Positions 9,417 to 17,789 of a stretch of DNA of 64,000 bases are shown piece by piece. A model generated the notes under the pieces. That model was given only the letters and a program-made list of their open reading frames with translations, did not search any database and had not been told where the DNA came from. This DNA comes from Mariniflexile sp. AS56 (GTDB lineage: Bacteria; Bacteroidota; Bacteroidia; Flavobacteriales; Flavobacteriaceae), in NCBI RefSeq assembly GCF_030552475.1, contig NZ_JAUPED010000010.1:62001-126000 (forward strand), written 5' to 3'. Both the position numbers and the translations under genes were made by a program. Numbering within the stretch: position 1 is the first letter of the stretch; each line of letters starts with the position of its first letter.

Positions 9417-10333
9417 CTTTTATGTTGTTGAAAGATATAAGTGCCACTACTAAAATATCATTTTCTAATAGATCATGGATGGGTTCTCAAGATGGCTGGA
9501 CAGGAAATTTTAGTATTGATGATGTTTGGACTTGGACTGCAGGAGTAGCTTTTGCAACTGGGACTATTTTGAAATTTGACTCCGATGGTCAAGTAAAACA
9601 AGTAACTAGTGATAATGAAATAGTTGTTGGCTCAACTGTACATAATATATTGGGTAAAGATGATGGTGGAGCCGATGACGATTCAGATTTTGATCTTTCG
9701 CCGGCAGGGGATACCGTATTAATGTATCAAGCGCCAGAACCATTTGCTGAACTTACATTAGGAACAGATGCTGGATGGATTACTGGTTTAAATACTAATG
9801 CAACAGGGTGGGGAATAGGTGGAGGAAATTCATTTTCCGCAATTCCAACAGCGTTAGTTGGATATACAATTGATGCTACCAATGGTTTAATTGAAAATGA
9901 AGACAAGAATAATGGAGTTTATACTGGCGCACTTTCAGGAACGCCTATTCAATTAAGAGCCAGTATTAATGATGCTGCAAATTGGACAACTTCTGAAACT
10001 ACCAATTATAACTTATGGCCTTTTAATAAAACAGCAAATAATGTTGCCGGAGAGATAGGTTCGGTAGGAACTTTAAGTATTGGAGATATTTTAAAATCGG
10101 AACTTAGTATTTTTCCAAATCCAACTTCAGATTATTTCAATTTTAATTTCAATAAGCCAATAAACAAATTGGAAATAGAAATTTTGACAATGACTGGAAA
10201 ATCAATTAAAACCGTGAAAGGAACAAATACCAATAAACCAAGAATAGATGTATCTAACTTATCGCAAGGTATGTACATATTAAAGGTGAGGGCAGATGAT
10301 AATGTGTCTATCGAAAAAGTTCTTAAAATATAA
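9417..10333 (+). pseudogene. 3' part of a second multidomain sulfatase, cut by IS element
   Basis: From base 9417 onward the sequence is closely related to bases 4975-5886 of the intact sulfatase gene: same order of DDVWTWTAG, GKDDGG.DDDSDFDLSPAGDTVL, NGAxNWTTSE-like stretches and the same T9SS end (LSIFPNPTSDYF...IEKVLKI). The sulfatase and Calx-beta parts and the signal peptide are missing. An ATG at 9389 lies inside the IS remnant and would give 314 aa starting MSPLKGSNST, which has no export signal. So this is a truncated gene and not a working secreted protein. It records a former second copy of the 994-aa sulfatase or a relative sharing its C-terminal half. Confidence 0.8.
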
Positions 10334-10365
10334 TTCGAACAGCAGTAAAACAACATAATATTTTT

Positions 10366-10401
10366 GTCACCCTTTTCCGATAACCATTGGGACAGGGTGA
10401 C
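10366..10401. repeat. Inverted repeat upstream of HTCC gene
   Basis: GTCACCCT (10366-10373) and AGGGTGAC (10394-10401) form a perfect 8-bp inverted repeat around 20 bases. No T-run follows on the plus strand, so terminator activity is doubtful. The 285 bp between 10334 and 10618 otherwise show only a possible -7 element (TACTTTTT, 10601-10608) close to the HTCC start and no copy of the PUL operator. Confidence 0.3.
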
Positions 10402-10618
10402 GTTTGTGGTTTTGTTGATTACGAACATTTAGTGAAAAATAATTAATAGAATCATTAATTCTCTTGGTTTTGCGAAGTATATTGCTAATTTTAGATAAAA
10501 AAGTAATCCTATTAATCTTTTGAAATTATTATTTAAATTAGATTATGAATAGAGAACCTTTTAAGAGTATAATTTTTAAGCTTAAATTATATAAAAGCGC
10601 TACTTTTTTTGTTCTAGA

Positions 10619-13600
10619 ATGCTTGGAAATCAAATGATAAGACGAATTAATCACATAGTATTAGTTTTATTCACTTTTTGTGGCGCGTTTGCGCAATCCA
10701 ATACCCTTGAATACAAACAAAACCTAACCATAACAAATGGGTTGGCACATAATGGAGTAACATCCATTTTGGAAGATTCTCGTGGTTATTTATGGGTTGG
10801 CACCTACGACGGGCTTAACAAGTATGATGGTTACGATCTAAAAACTTATAAGAATACAATCGATAAAGATATATTGGTAAGTAATAGGGTTAGAACTATT
10901 GCTGAAGACAAAAAAAATAATCTTTGGATTGGTACAGATGAAGGCGTGTCTATCTATAATTATTCTACTGAACAATTTAGTGGTTTATACTCTAATAAGT
11001 TACAAAACTCTGCATTAAGCGGACCTATTGTACGTAAAATTCTTATAAACGATAAATCTGGTATTATTGCATGTGCTACGGAAGGTGATGGTGTACTTTT
11101 CTTTAAACAAAGCCAGGAGTATATAGGCAAATTTGTTCCATCAAAAGAGTTATTTGGTGATACTGTTTTATTTTATGATGGAATTGATTTAGATAATAAT
11201 AATTTCATTTTCACCACATCTTCCGGGTTAATGCTTTTCAATATTCAATCAAAAGAATTTCAAAAAATTTTGAATGATGAAGTTGCTTTTAGTAACTCAA
11301 TTCTTAAAATAGATAATCAAACACTACTGGTAACTCTGCAATATGGTATTGCAATATTGGATTTTAAATCAAATAAAGATTCATATTCATTTAAAGTTTT
11401 GAATAAGGATTTCGATTCTGAACAATTCAACAGTTCATTACTGGATTCTTTAGGAAATTTATGGTTAGGTTCTTTAAATACCGGCTTACTACATATTGAA
11501 GATATAGATTCATTAAAAAACAAAAGGCCATTTAAAACATCCACTTATAAGCCAGAAAGGGGTATTTTAAGATCCAGTGCCATATTGGCTGTTTCTAATT
11601 ATAACTGTTGGTATGGAACGTTTAATGAAGGTTTGTTTAGGTTTGACATTAATGAAAATCCTTTCAAAAAATATAGTATAGAAATGGATTATGACTTTGG
11701 TATTAAATCAAATAATGTAACTTCTATTTCTGCATTAGATGATAAACGTGTTTATATAGCTACAAGCGTCCAAGGTACCGGAATAGGTGGCTTAGCATTA
11801 TTCAACACACAAAGCCATAATTTTGAACCCATTCCATTTAAGATATCCAAGGAAGATATTGCAAAGGTGCAATCTGTTTTTGTTGATAAAAATAAAAATG
11901 TGTGGCTAAAAATTGTACAGTCTGGTTTGTATCGTGTAAGAACCGGTACAACAACAATGGAATCGATAAAGAGCAAAAATGATCAGACTTTTAATTTTTT
12001 ATCCCCACGTTCTTATACTGAAGATCGCTATGGGAATTTATGGATAGGTTCTGCAAGAGGAGCATATAAAATCACGATGAATAAGGATAGTGATATAATG
12101 AATATTGAATCTCTAAATGACAACCCATTTTTTAAAAACAGTAAATTAACATTGGCTCGATTTATTTATGCAGACCCACTTTATGATTTCATCTGGTTAG
12201 GAGCTGATGCTGATGGGTTGTTTAGAATTAATATTAATGAAGATCTGCCTATTGAAAAAATTAAAGTGGATCAATTTGTTCACGATAAAAAAGATAAATT
12301 TTCAATTTCCAGTAGTTTTGTCACCTCCATAATTAGAGTGCCAAATGAAGAATTTTGGATAGGGACAGAAGGAGGTGGTATCTGCAAGGTTTTAAATAGT
12401 CAAACAAATCCCAAATTTATTTCATATTCTGAAAAACAAGGACTATCAAATAATGTGGTTAAAAGTGTTCTATTTGATAATGAATATAATTTATGGATTT
12501 CAACAAATGTTGGTTTAAATAAATTTGATACCAAGGATTTTAGTTTTAGAAGGTTTGGAATGTCTGACGGCTTACCTTTTGATGACTTTTGGTTTGCTTC
12601 TGCTAAATTAAATAATGGGTATTTTCTGTTTTCTGGATTGGACGGATTATGCTATTTTAATCCTAAAAAATTACCAGATAATGAAGCATTTCCTAGACTG
12701 GAATTTGGTGATGTTAAAATTTTTAATAAAACTGTTTTACCGGGAGATACTATTGCTGGTAGGGTTTTGTACAATAAGTATTTAACAGACAGAGACGAAC
12801 TAGAACTAAAGTATAATGAAAATGTTTTTTCCATTCAATTAACATCGCTACACTTTTTAAATCCAGACAATCATAATTTAAAATATAGATTGATGCCTGT
12901 AAATCCAGATTGGATTGAAGTGCCGTCTCATCAACAAACGGTCTATTATAATGGACTACAACCCGGGGAATATAAATTAGAAGTGATGGCTTCAAATTCT
13001 TTCAATGATTGGACAGAACCAAAAATTTTAAATATTACAATAACACCACCCTTCTGGAAAACATGGTATGCATATTTGCTTTATTTTTTATTGGCACTTC
13101 TCCTTATTTATAGTGTTGTTAAAATTGTATTAAGAATACAAAGGTTAAACCATAATTTACAAATTGAACACCTTGAAAAAAATCAGGCAAAAGAAATAAA
13201 CGCCGCTAAACTTCGATTCTTTTCAAATATATCGCACGAATTAAAAACACCACTTACGTTAATTGGTGGCCCCGTTAACATGCTGTTAGAACAGTTTAAG
13301 AATAACACCGATATTAAAGAAAAACTTCAAATTGTAAAACGGCAATCAAAGAAAATATCACTTTTAGTAAATCAGGTGCACGATTTTCAGAAAGCCGAAG
13401 CGAATGCTTTAAAAATGAATTATTCGCGTTTTTATTTTAATGAATTCATTAAGGAGATTTGCTTGGATTTTAGTTTCATGGCCGAAAATGACAATAAAGA
13501 GCTATTAATTGAAGCTGAGAATAATAATATCATTGTTTCAGCAGATAGAGATAAACTGGAAAAAGTATTTAATAACATATTAAGTAATGCTTTTAAATAT

Positions 13601-14779
13601 ACAAAAGCAAACGACTCCATAAAAGTAACGTTTAGAAGCGATGACAAAGATTTAATAGTATCGGTAAGTGATACTGGAAAAGGAATTGACAGCGAAGATT
13701 TAGCTCATGTATTTGAGCGATTTTATCAATCACATAAATATGAAAATGTGCATACAAGTGGTTCTGGTATTGGTTTGGCGTTTTCAAAATTATTAGTGGA
13801 AATGCACTATGGATACATTAGCGCCGAAAGTGAATTAGGTAAGGGAACCCTAATGAAAATACGTTTGCCTATTGTAAAAAAAGAAACAGCAGAAGATCAG
13901 CCTAAAACAGAAGAAGTCATGCTATTGGCTGAAAAAGGATTTGAATTTAAAAAGCAGTTGCTGCCACAAAACAATCCTTCAAATATTAAAATAGATGGTA
14001 GTTTTTCGGAATCATTAATTTTTTATGCTGAAGATAACTCCGATATGAGGAAGTTTGTATCGAATGTGCTTTCAAAATATTTTAAACTAAAAACATTTAG
14101 TAACGGGCAAGAGTGTTTGGATGCCATGGAAGATGAATGGCCGGATGTTGTAATAAGTGATGTGCAAATGCCCGAGTTGAATGGCCTAGATTTATGCAGA
14201 CAAATTAAATCGGATATTAAAACCAGTCATATCCCCGTTATTTTATTAACGGCTCTTACCAATATAGACGATAAAATCCAAGGAATACGCGACGGTGCCG
14301 ATGCTTATATTAAAAAACCTTTTAATGTTCAGCATCTAATTACACGAACAGAATCCTTACTTAATAATAGAAAACAGTTAAGAGAACGTTTTCAAATAGG
14401 CATTCCGCTTACAAAGGAAAACAACTTAAATAACAGAAACGATAATGCCTTTTTGGAAAAGTTGTACAACCTTATTGACGAGAATCTGGATAATCAGAAT
14501 TTAGATTTAAACGATTTTACTAAAGAACTGTATTTAAACCGAACCCATTTTTATCAAAAAGTAAAAGCACTTACCAACTTAACACCATTTGAGGTTTTAA
14601 AAGATTATAGACTAAAAAAAGCAGCAGAATTTTTAGTTCAAAAGAAAGTGTCTGTAAACGAGGTATATGCCATGACAGGATTTAAAAGCAGAACACATTT
14701 TAGTAAATTGTTTAAGGAGCGTTATGATGTTACCCCTGGTAAATATGCTTCAGAATTAGAAGATAAATACAATTTCTAG
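10619..14779 (+). CDS. Hybrid two-component system regulator (HTCC) of the PUL
   Basis: One-protein sensor and transcription activator (1386 aa). An N-terminal signal peptide (to about residue 26) leads into a periplasmic two-propeller sensor (about 30-760; repeats such as GYLWVGTYDGLNKYDG, NLWIGT, NLWISTNVGLNKFD), a Y_Y_Y domain (about 770-830) and a membrane segment (about 840-865). The cytoplasmic part has a histidine kinase (SHELKTPLTL, H873; SNAFKYT and DTGKGID ATP-site boxes), a receiver domain (phospho-acceptor D1181 in VVISDVQMP; K in IKKPFN) and a C-terminal AraC-type DNA-binding domain (about 1277-1380). It has the standard architecture of HTCCs that sense oligosaccharides and activate PUL genes. 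ATG 10619 is used; Met6 is possible. It sits directly upstream of the first operator-controlled genes and is the obvious candidate to bind the 21-bp tandem operators. Confidence 0.96.
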   Translation: MLGNQMIRRINHIVLVLFTFCGAFAQSNTLEYKQNLTITNGLAHNGVTSILEDSRGYLWVGTYDGLNKYDGYDLKTYKNTIDKDILVSNRVRTIAEDKKNNLWIGTDEGVSIYNYSTEQFSGLYSNKLQNSALSGPIVRKILINDKSGIIACATEGDGVLFFKQSQEYIGKFVPSKELFGDTVLFYDGIDLDNNNFIFTTSSGLMLFNIQSKEFQKILNDEVAFSNSILKIDNQTLLVTLQYGIAILDFKSNKDSYSFKVLNKDFDSEQFNSSLLDSLGNLWLGSLNTGLLHIEDIDSLKNKRPFKTSTYKPERGILRSSAILAVSNYNCWYGTFNEGLFRFDINENPFKKYSIEMDYDFGIKSNNVTSISALDDKRVYIATSVQGTGIGGLALFNTQSHNFEPIPFKISKEDIAKVQSVFVDKNKNVWLKIVQSGLYRVRTGTTTMESIKSKNDQTFNFLSPRSYTEDRYGNLWIGSARGAYKITMNKDSDIMNIESLNDNPFFKNSKLTLARFIYADPLYDFIWLGADADGLFRININEDLPIEKIKVDQFVHDKKDKFSISSSFVTSIIRVPNEEFWIGTEGGGICKVLNSQTNPKFISYSEKQGLSNNVVKSVLFDNEYNLWISTNVGLNKFDTKDFSFRRFGMSDGLPFDDFWFASAKLNNGYFLFSGLDGLCYFNPKKLPDNEAFPRLEFGDVKIFNKTVLPGDTIAGRVLYNKYLTDRDELELKYNENVFSIQLTSLHFLNPDNHNLKYRLMPVNPDWIEVPSHQQTVYYNGLQPGEYKLEVMASNSFNDWTEPKILNITITPPFWKTWYAYLLYFLLALLLIYSVVKIVLRIQRLNHNLQIEHLEKNQAKEINAAKLRFFSNISHELKTPLTLIGGPVNMLLEQFKNNTDIKEKLQIVKRQSKKISLLVNQVHDFQKAEANALKMNYSRFYFNEFIKEICLDFSFMAENDNKELLIEAENNNIIVSADRDKLEKVFNNILSNAFKYTKANDSIKVTFRSDDKDLIVSVSDTGKGIDSEDLAHVFERFYQSHKYENVHTSGSGIGLAFSKLLVEMHYGYISAESELGKGTLMKIRLPIVKKETAEDQPKTEEVMLLAEKGFEFKKQLLPQNNPSNIKIDGSFSESLIFYAEDNSDMRKFVSNVLSKYFKLKTFSNGQECLDAMEDEWPDVVISDVQMPELNGLDLCRQIKSDIKTSHIPVILLTALTNIDDKIQGIRDGADAYIKKPFNVQHLITRTESLLNNRKQLRERFQIGIPLTKENNLNNRNDNAFLEKLYNLIDENLDNQNLDLNDFTKELYLNRTHFYQKVKALTNLTPFEVLKDYRLKKAAEFLVQKKVSVNEVYAMTGFKSRTHFSKLFKERYDVTPGKYASELEDKYNF

Positions 14780-14786
14780 AAATTCT

Positions 14787-14851
14787 TTTACTGTAACATA
14801 CAATTAATAAACTTTAAACAACATTTCTCGAAAAGGGTAACTTTAATTTTG
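14787..14851 (+). promoter_or_regulatory. Tandem operator A and promoter (before AraC-domain gene)
   Basis: TTTACTGTAACATACA (14787-14802) and TAAACTTTAAACAACA (14808-14823) are 21 bp apart. TAATTTTG (14844-14851), a perfect match to the Bacteroidota -7 consensus TAnnTTTG, starts 21 bp after the second copy ends. The start codon at 14880 follows after a leader of about 20 bases. This is the best-formed promoter among the eleven operators of the locus. Confidence 0.75.
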
Positions 14852-14879
14852 AGCTAAATCATTGTAGATATGTTTTAGT

Positions 14880-15272
14880 ATGATTAATAACGAATACAAC
14901 GAATACAACGAATACAACGAAAACGATAATGCCTTTTTAGAAAAATTATATAACCTTATTGAGGAAAATCTAGACAACCCTAATCTAGACCTAAATGTTT
15001 TTATAAAAGAATTATTTTTAAATAGCACACATTTTTTCCAAAGGGTAAAAGCCCTTACTGACTTAACTCCTTTTGAGGTTGTAAAAGATTACAGGCTTAA
15101 AAAAGCAAGAGAAATTTTAATCCAAAAGAACGTTTCGGTTAACGAGGTGTATGCCATGACAGGTTTTAAGAGCAGAACACCTTTTAGTAAATTGTTTAAG
15201 AAGCGTTTTGATGTGCCTCCTGGTAAATATGCTTCCCATATAGTCAAAAAGTATTCAGAAGATAAAAATTGA
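14880..15272 (+). CDS. Stand-alone AraC-type DNA-binding protein, copy of the HTCC output domain
   Basis: Small cytoplasmic protein (130 aa) consisting almost only of an AraC-type helix-turn-helix domain. From NDNAFLEKLYNLI to PGKYAS it is nearly the same as the last ~105 residues of the HTCC just upstream (both contain VSVNEVYAMTGFKSRT), so it arose by duplication of that 3' end. Sensor, kinase and receiver are absent. The N-terminus is an NEY repeat encoded by a 9-bp tandem repeat. It is preceded by its own copy of the PUL operator. The near-identical recognition region implies it binds the same sites as the HTCC. Whether it boosts or blocks HTCC-driven expression cannot be told from sequence. 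Confidence 0.88.
   Translation: MINNEYNEYNEYNENDNAFLEKLYNLIEENLDNPNLDLNVFIKELFLNSTHFFQRVKALTDLTPFEVVKDYRLKKAREILIQKNVSVNEVYAMTGFKSRTPFSKLFKKRFDVPPGKYASHIVKKYSEDKN
14889..14924 (+). repeat. In-frame 9-bp tandem repeat, four units
   Basis: AACGAATAC is repeated three times, followed by a fourth unit AACGAAAAC, encoding NEY-NEY-NEY-NEN at the N-terminus of the AraC-domain protein. Unit length is a multiple of three, so slippage would change the number of residues and leave the frame intact. Confidence 0.9.
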
Positions 15273-15547
15273 TTGGATTAAAGCCTATCGAGCTGGAGAA
15301 AGTCGTTTTTATGGATGCACTATTGCTTGTGTGTTCTAGTATTTCCAAATTTAGATTATCTTAATTTACTTTGATCAGAAGGAAGTAATTTGATAAGGCA
15401 CCATATTTTAATCACTAAAGTGTATTTAAACAAAAATTCCAAAACCTTTACTCTACCCTTTTCAAATATTAAAAAGAAGCATCTTTATTTTAATTACTTA
15501 TTAAAATAAAATAATTAGTCAATAATTAAAAGACGTCAATTGATTTC
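15273..15547. other. Intergenic stretch without recognisable gene
   Basis: The 275 bp between the AraC-domain gene and operator B hold no convincing gene. A short open stretch continuing past the AraC stop (WIKAYRAGESRFYG-like, about 20 codons) is too short to assign. The plus strand contains CTACCCTTTTC near 15453, whose reverse complement resembles the GGGTA half-sites before GH16 but has no partner at 21 bp. Confidence 0.4.
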
Positions 15548-15612
15548 TGTACTGATAGGTACAAGCAATTTACTCATAGATACAAAAATAATTGAAGTAT
15601 GGTATAGTTTAG
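15548..15612 (+). promoter_or_regulatory. Tandem operator B and promoter
   Basis: TGTACTGATAGGTACA (15548-15563) and TTTACTCATAGATACA (15569-15584) are 21 bp apart; the first is also a perfect 5-bp inverted repeat (TGTAC/GTACA). TAGTTTAG (15605-15612, one mismatch to TAnnTTTG) starts 21 bp after the second copy ends. The gene at 15646 follows. Confidence 0.72.
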
Positions 15613-15645
15613 CGGTATTACTAATCCATATAATACATAAAAATT

Positions 15646-16944
15646 ATGAAAACACAATTACTTACAAAAACTTTAATTACAATGGTTTGTATGTTTGGAC
15701 TAACACAAGTTCATGCTCAACTATTTAATTTTAGTTCAGGGACTGACAATTGGATTGCTGGTCAAAATGTTATAGATTTCGCCCACAACCCTACTGAAGG
15801 GATTTCTGGTGATGGCGCCATTCAATTTAAAAGAACAAGCAATAATGCTCAAATAAAATTAGATTTAACACTACAAACAATAGATGCTACAGCAAAAAAA
15901 GCAATGAAACTTGTTGTTAAAAACAATTCTAACGGTAATTCATTAAGGCTTTTAACACCTGGAGCAGGAAATACCCCACTTAATTTAACTATTTTAACAC
16001 CCAATGATACTGAGTTTAAAACTCTATATGTGGATTTGAGTACTTGGGGAGATTGGGACAGTGCAACCGAAGAAATTACACTATATTTTAGACAAAATTA
16101 TCCAGCCAGTGGAACAGCTGGGGAGAATGATATTGTTGTTGATGAAATAGAATTTCTAACTTCAGTGCCACCAACTACTTTTAGTGGATTGGTTAAAAAC
16201 CCAAGTTTTGAGGATTTAGGCAGTTCCATTGCACCATTTAATCCTGCTACTCAAGCTTGGGCAAATATTAGTTCAAGTTCAAACGATGCTCATACGGGAA
16301 CCTACAGTTTGAAACATGAATATAGCGCTCCTTCAGGTGGAACTCATTATGTTTTTAATGACTACATTCATGATATAGGTGCAACTACTTCAGACTTTAT
16401 GATAGCTTCTGTATGGGTAAAAGTTGTTAGACCTAGTACCCCTGGTATTTCTCCAGTAATAGAAGTTCAAGGACAAGGTAGATTTGGTACTGATTTCGTC
16501 ATTGGTAATTTAACTACGAAATCAGACATAAAAACAACAACTAAAACAGATGGAACATGGGAAAAAGTAGATTTTGCTTTCACACCTGATGGTCCTTATT
16601 CAACGGCTCAATTTAGATATGGAATAGCTGGAGCAGATTTACTTGCTGGGGATATAGTTTATATTGATGACTTGCATGCAGAACTTACACCAACTTTATC
16701 TGTAGCCAATAATACGTTACAAGGTGTAGCAATTTACCCAAACCCAGTTAATGAAACATTAAATATTAAGAGTCCAGCTGGAAGCGATATAGAAATTTAC
16801 AATATTTTAGGTGCAACAGTTAAGTCAATCCAGAAGGCTGATGCTTTACAGAATGTATCAGTTTCTAATTTAAGAAGTGGACTGTATTTCGTGAAAATTT
16901 CAAATGAAGGAAAAGTTTATCAAGAAAAAATTATTAAAAAATAA
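15646..16944 (+). CDS. Secreted protein with two carbohydrate-binding-like domains and T9SS tail
   Basis: Exported protein of 432 aa with a signal peptide ending at VHAQ (residue 25). Two beta-sandwich-like parts follow: about 26-180 (LFNFSSGTDNW...IVVDEIEFL) and about 185-350, which begins VKNPSFED and ends IYIDDLHAEL, a pattern typical of CBM4/9-like domains. A T9SS sorting domain (from VAIYPNPVNETL, about 363, to EKIIKK) anchors it at the cell surface or releases it. No catalytic domain is seen. It is the only gene between its own operator and a terminator, so it is a single-gene unit. It may be a surface polysaccharide-binding protein of the PUL; the ligand is unknown. Confidence 0.8.
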   Translation: MKTQLLTKTLITMVCMFGLTQVHAQLFNFSSGTDNWIAGQNVIDFAHNPTEGISGDGAIQFKRTSNNAQIKLDLTLQTIDATAKKAMKLVVKNNSNGNSLRLLTPGAGNTPLNLTILTPNDTEFKTLYVDLSTWGDWDSATEEITLYFRQNYPASGTAGENDIVVDEIEFLTSVPPTTFSGLVKNPSFEDLGSSIAPFNPATQAWANISSSSNDAHTGTYSLKHEYSAPSGGTHYVFNDYIHDIGATTSDFMIASVWVKVVRPSTPGISPVIEVQGQGRFGTDFVIGNLTTKSDIKTTTKTDGTWEKVDFAFTPDGPYSTAQFRYGIAGADLLAGDIVYIDDLHAELTPTLSVANNTLQGVAIYPNPVNETLNIKSPAGSDIEIYNILGATVKSIQKADALQNVSVSNLRSGLYFVKISNEGKVYQEKIIKK

Positions 16945-16964
16945 GTTTAGAATTGATTGTTAAG

Positions 16965-16997
16965 TAAAGGGCTTCATAATTTATATGAAGCCTTTTA
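16965..16997 (+). terminator. Rho-independent terminator after 15646 gene
   Basis: Stem around GGCTTCATA (from 16969) and TATGAAGCC (to 16992), extended by A/T pairs and ending in CCTTTT. It lies 20-50 bp after the stop codon and just before operator C. Confidence 0.7.
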
Positions 16998-17025
16998 CTG
17001 TTTTAAGAGTAAATCGCTCCTTGTA

Positions 17026-17090
17026 TTTATTATCAACCACAATCCATTTACGCTGCAAGACAATTCATGACTTTTATAATGTAATATTTG
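17026..17090 (+). promoter_or_regulatory. Tandem operator C and promoter
   Basis: TTTATTATCAACCACA (17026-17041) and TTTACGCTGCAAGACA (17047-17062) are 21 bp apart. AATATTTG (17083-17090, one mismatch to TAnnTTTG) starts 21 bp after the second copy ends. The gene at 17120 follows. Confidence 0.7.
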
Positions 17091-17119
17091 AAATAATATA
17101 AATCTAAATATAATTCAAA

Positions 17120-17620
17120 ATGAAAAAATTAGCAGTAGTAATTGCTTTTGTAAGTTTAAATGCAATGAATATAACGGCTCAAGACGTTAAATTCGATTTT
17201 GAAAACGTTCAAAAAGAATGGTGGACAAAATATAAAGAAATTTGGTCTGTGTCTACCGAGAAAGCTGCGGAAGGAACAAAAAGTTTAAAGTTTAGTTGTG
17301 GTGATTTTCCAGCTGGAGCTAATAATATTCAAATTCAAAATAAAGATGTAAAACTTTCGCCAGGAACTTATACGATTACTTCAAAAATATTTATTGAAGA
17401 GCATTCAAAAGTTGTTGGTTTTAGTATAAATTTAAAAGAACCATTTGTACAGACTGGTTTTAAGTTGAACAAAGTGCCAACAAACCAATGGGTAAGTATT
17501 AGTGAAGAAATGCTTGTTGAAAAAGAAGCTTCTGTATTGATAATATCAGTTTCAACAAACCCAAAATGGGGCGGTACAGGTACTTTTTATTTAGACGATT
17601 TTAAAATAATTTCGAAATAG
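17120..17620 (+). CDS. Small secreted carbohydrate-binding-like protein
   Basis: Exported protein of 166 aa with a signal peptide ending at ITAQ (residue 21). The mature part is a single beta-sandwich pattern: it opens VKFDFENVQKEWW, has a central SLKFSCGDFPAG strand pair and ends GTFYLDDFKIISK, as CBM4/CBM22-like jelly-roll domains do. No enzyme domain or T9SS tail is present. It has its own operator and its own terminator, so it is expressed as a single-gene unit, apparently at a level set independently of its neighbours. A free carbohydrate-binding module for carrageenan fragments is plausible but unproven. Confidence 0.72.
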   Translation: MKKLAVVIAFVSLNAMNITAQDVKFDFENVQKEWWTKYKEIWSVSTEKAAEGTKSLKFSCGDFPAGANNIQIQNKDVKLSPGTYTITSKIFIEEHSKVVGFSINLKEPFVQTGFKLNKVPTNQWVSISEEMLVEKEASVLIISVSTNPKWGGTGTFYLDDFKIISK

Positions 17621-17670
17621 TTCATCTAAAATAAAAAAACGAAAAGTCCATATATTAAAATAATTGAATT

Positions 17671-17702
17671 AAAAAGGAAGTTATACGTAGCTTCCTTTTT
17701 TT
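17671..17702 (+). terminator. Rho-independent terminator after 17120 gene
   Basis: AAAAAGGAAG (17671-17680) pairs with CTTCCTTTTT (17691-17700) around a 10-base loop, with the T-run continuing to 17702. Its end touches operator D. Confidence 0.85.
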
Positions 17703-17766
17703 GTACTATTAAGTACATATTATAAATTGTGGCATACAACTTTGCGGTATGTATGTTGTTATTTTA
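17702..17766 (+). promoter_or_regulatory. Tandem operator D and promoter
   Basis: TGTACTATTAAGTACA (17702-17717, a perfect TGTAC/GTACA inverted repeat) and TAAATTGTGGCATACA (17723-17738) are 21 bp apart. The expected -7 position (17759-17766) reads TTATTTTA, a weak match. The operator lies inside the open frame that could start at 17727, which argues for the ATG at 17790. Confidence 0.68.
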
Positions 17767-17789
17767 TCTTTCAAATCAATAGCCTTATT

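Noticed and set aside
14831-14841. AAAAGGGTAAC as a GGGTAAA-type half-site
   Set aside because: It has no partner at 21 bp and lies between operator A and its -7 box.
15540-15728. 62-codon open frame upstream of the secreted protein at 15646
   Set aside because: It spans operator B and overlaps the real signal-peptide gene in another frame; no coding features.
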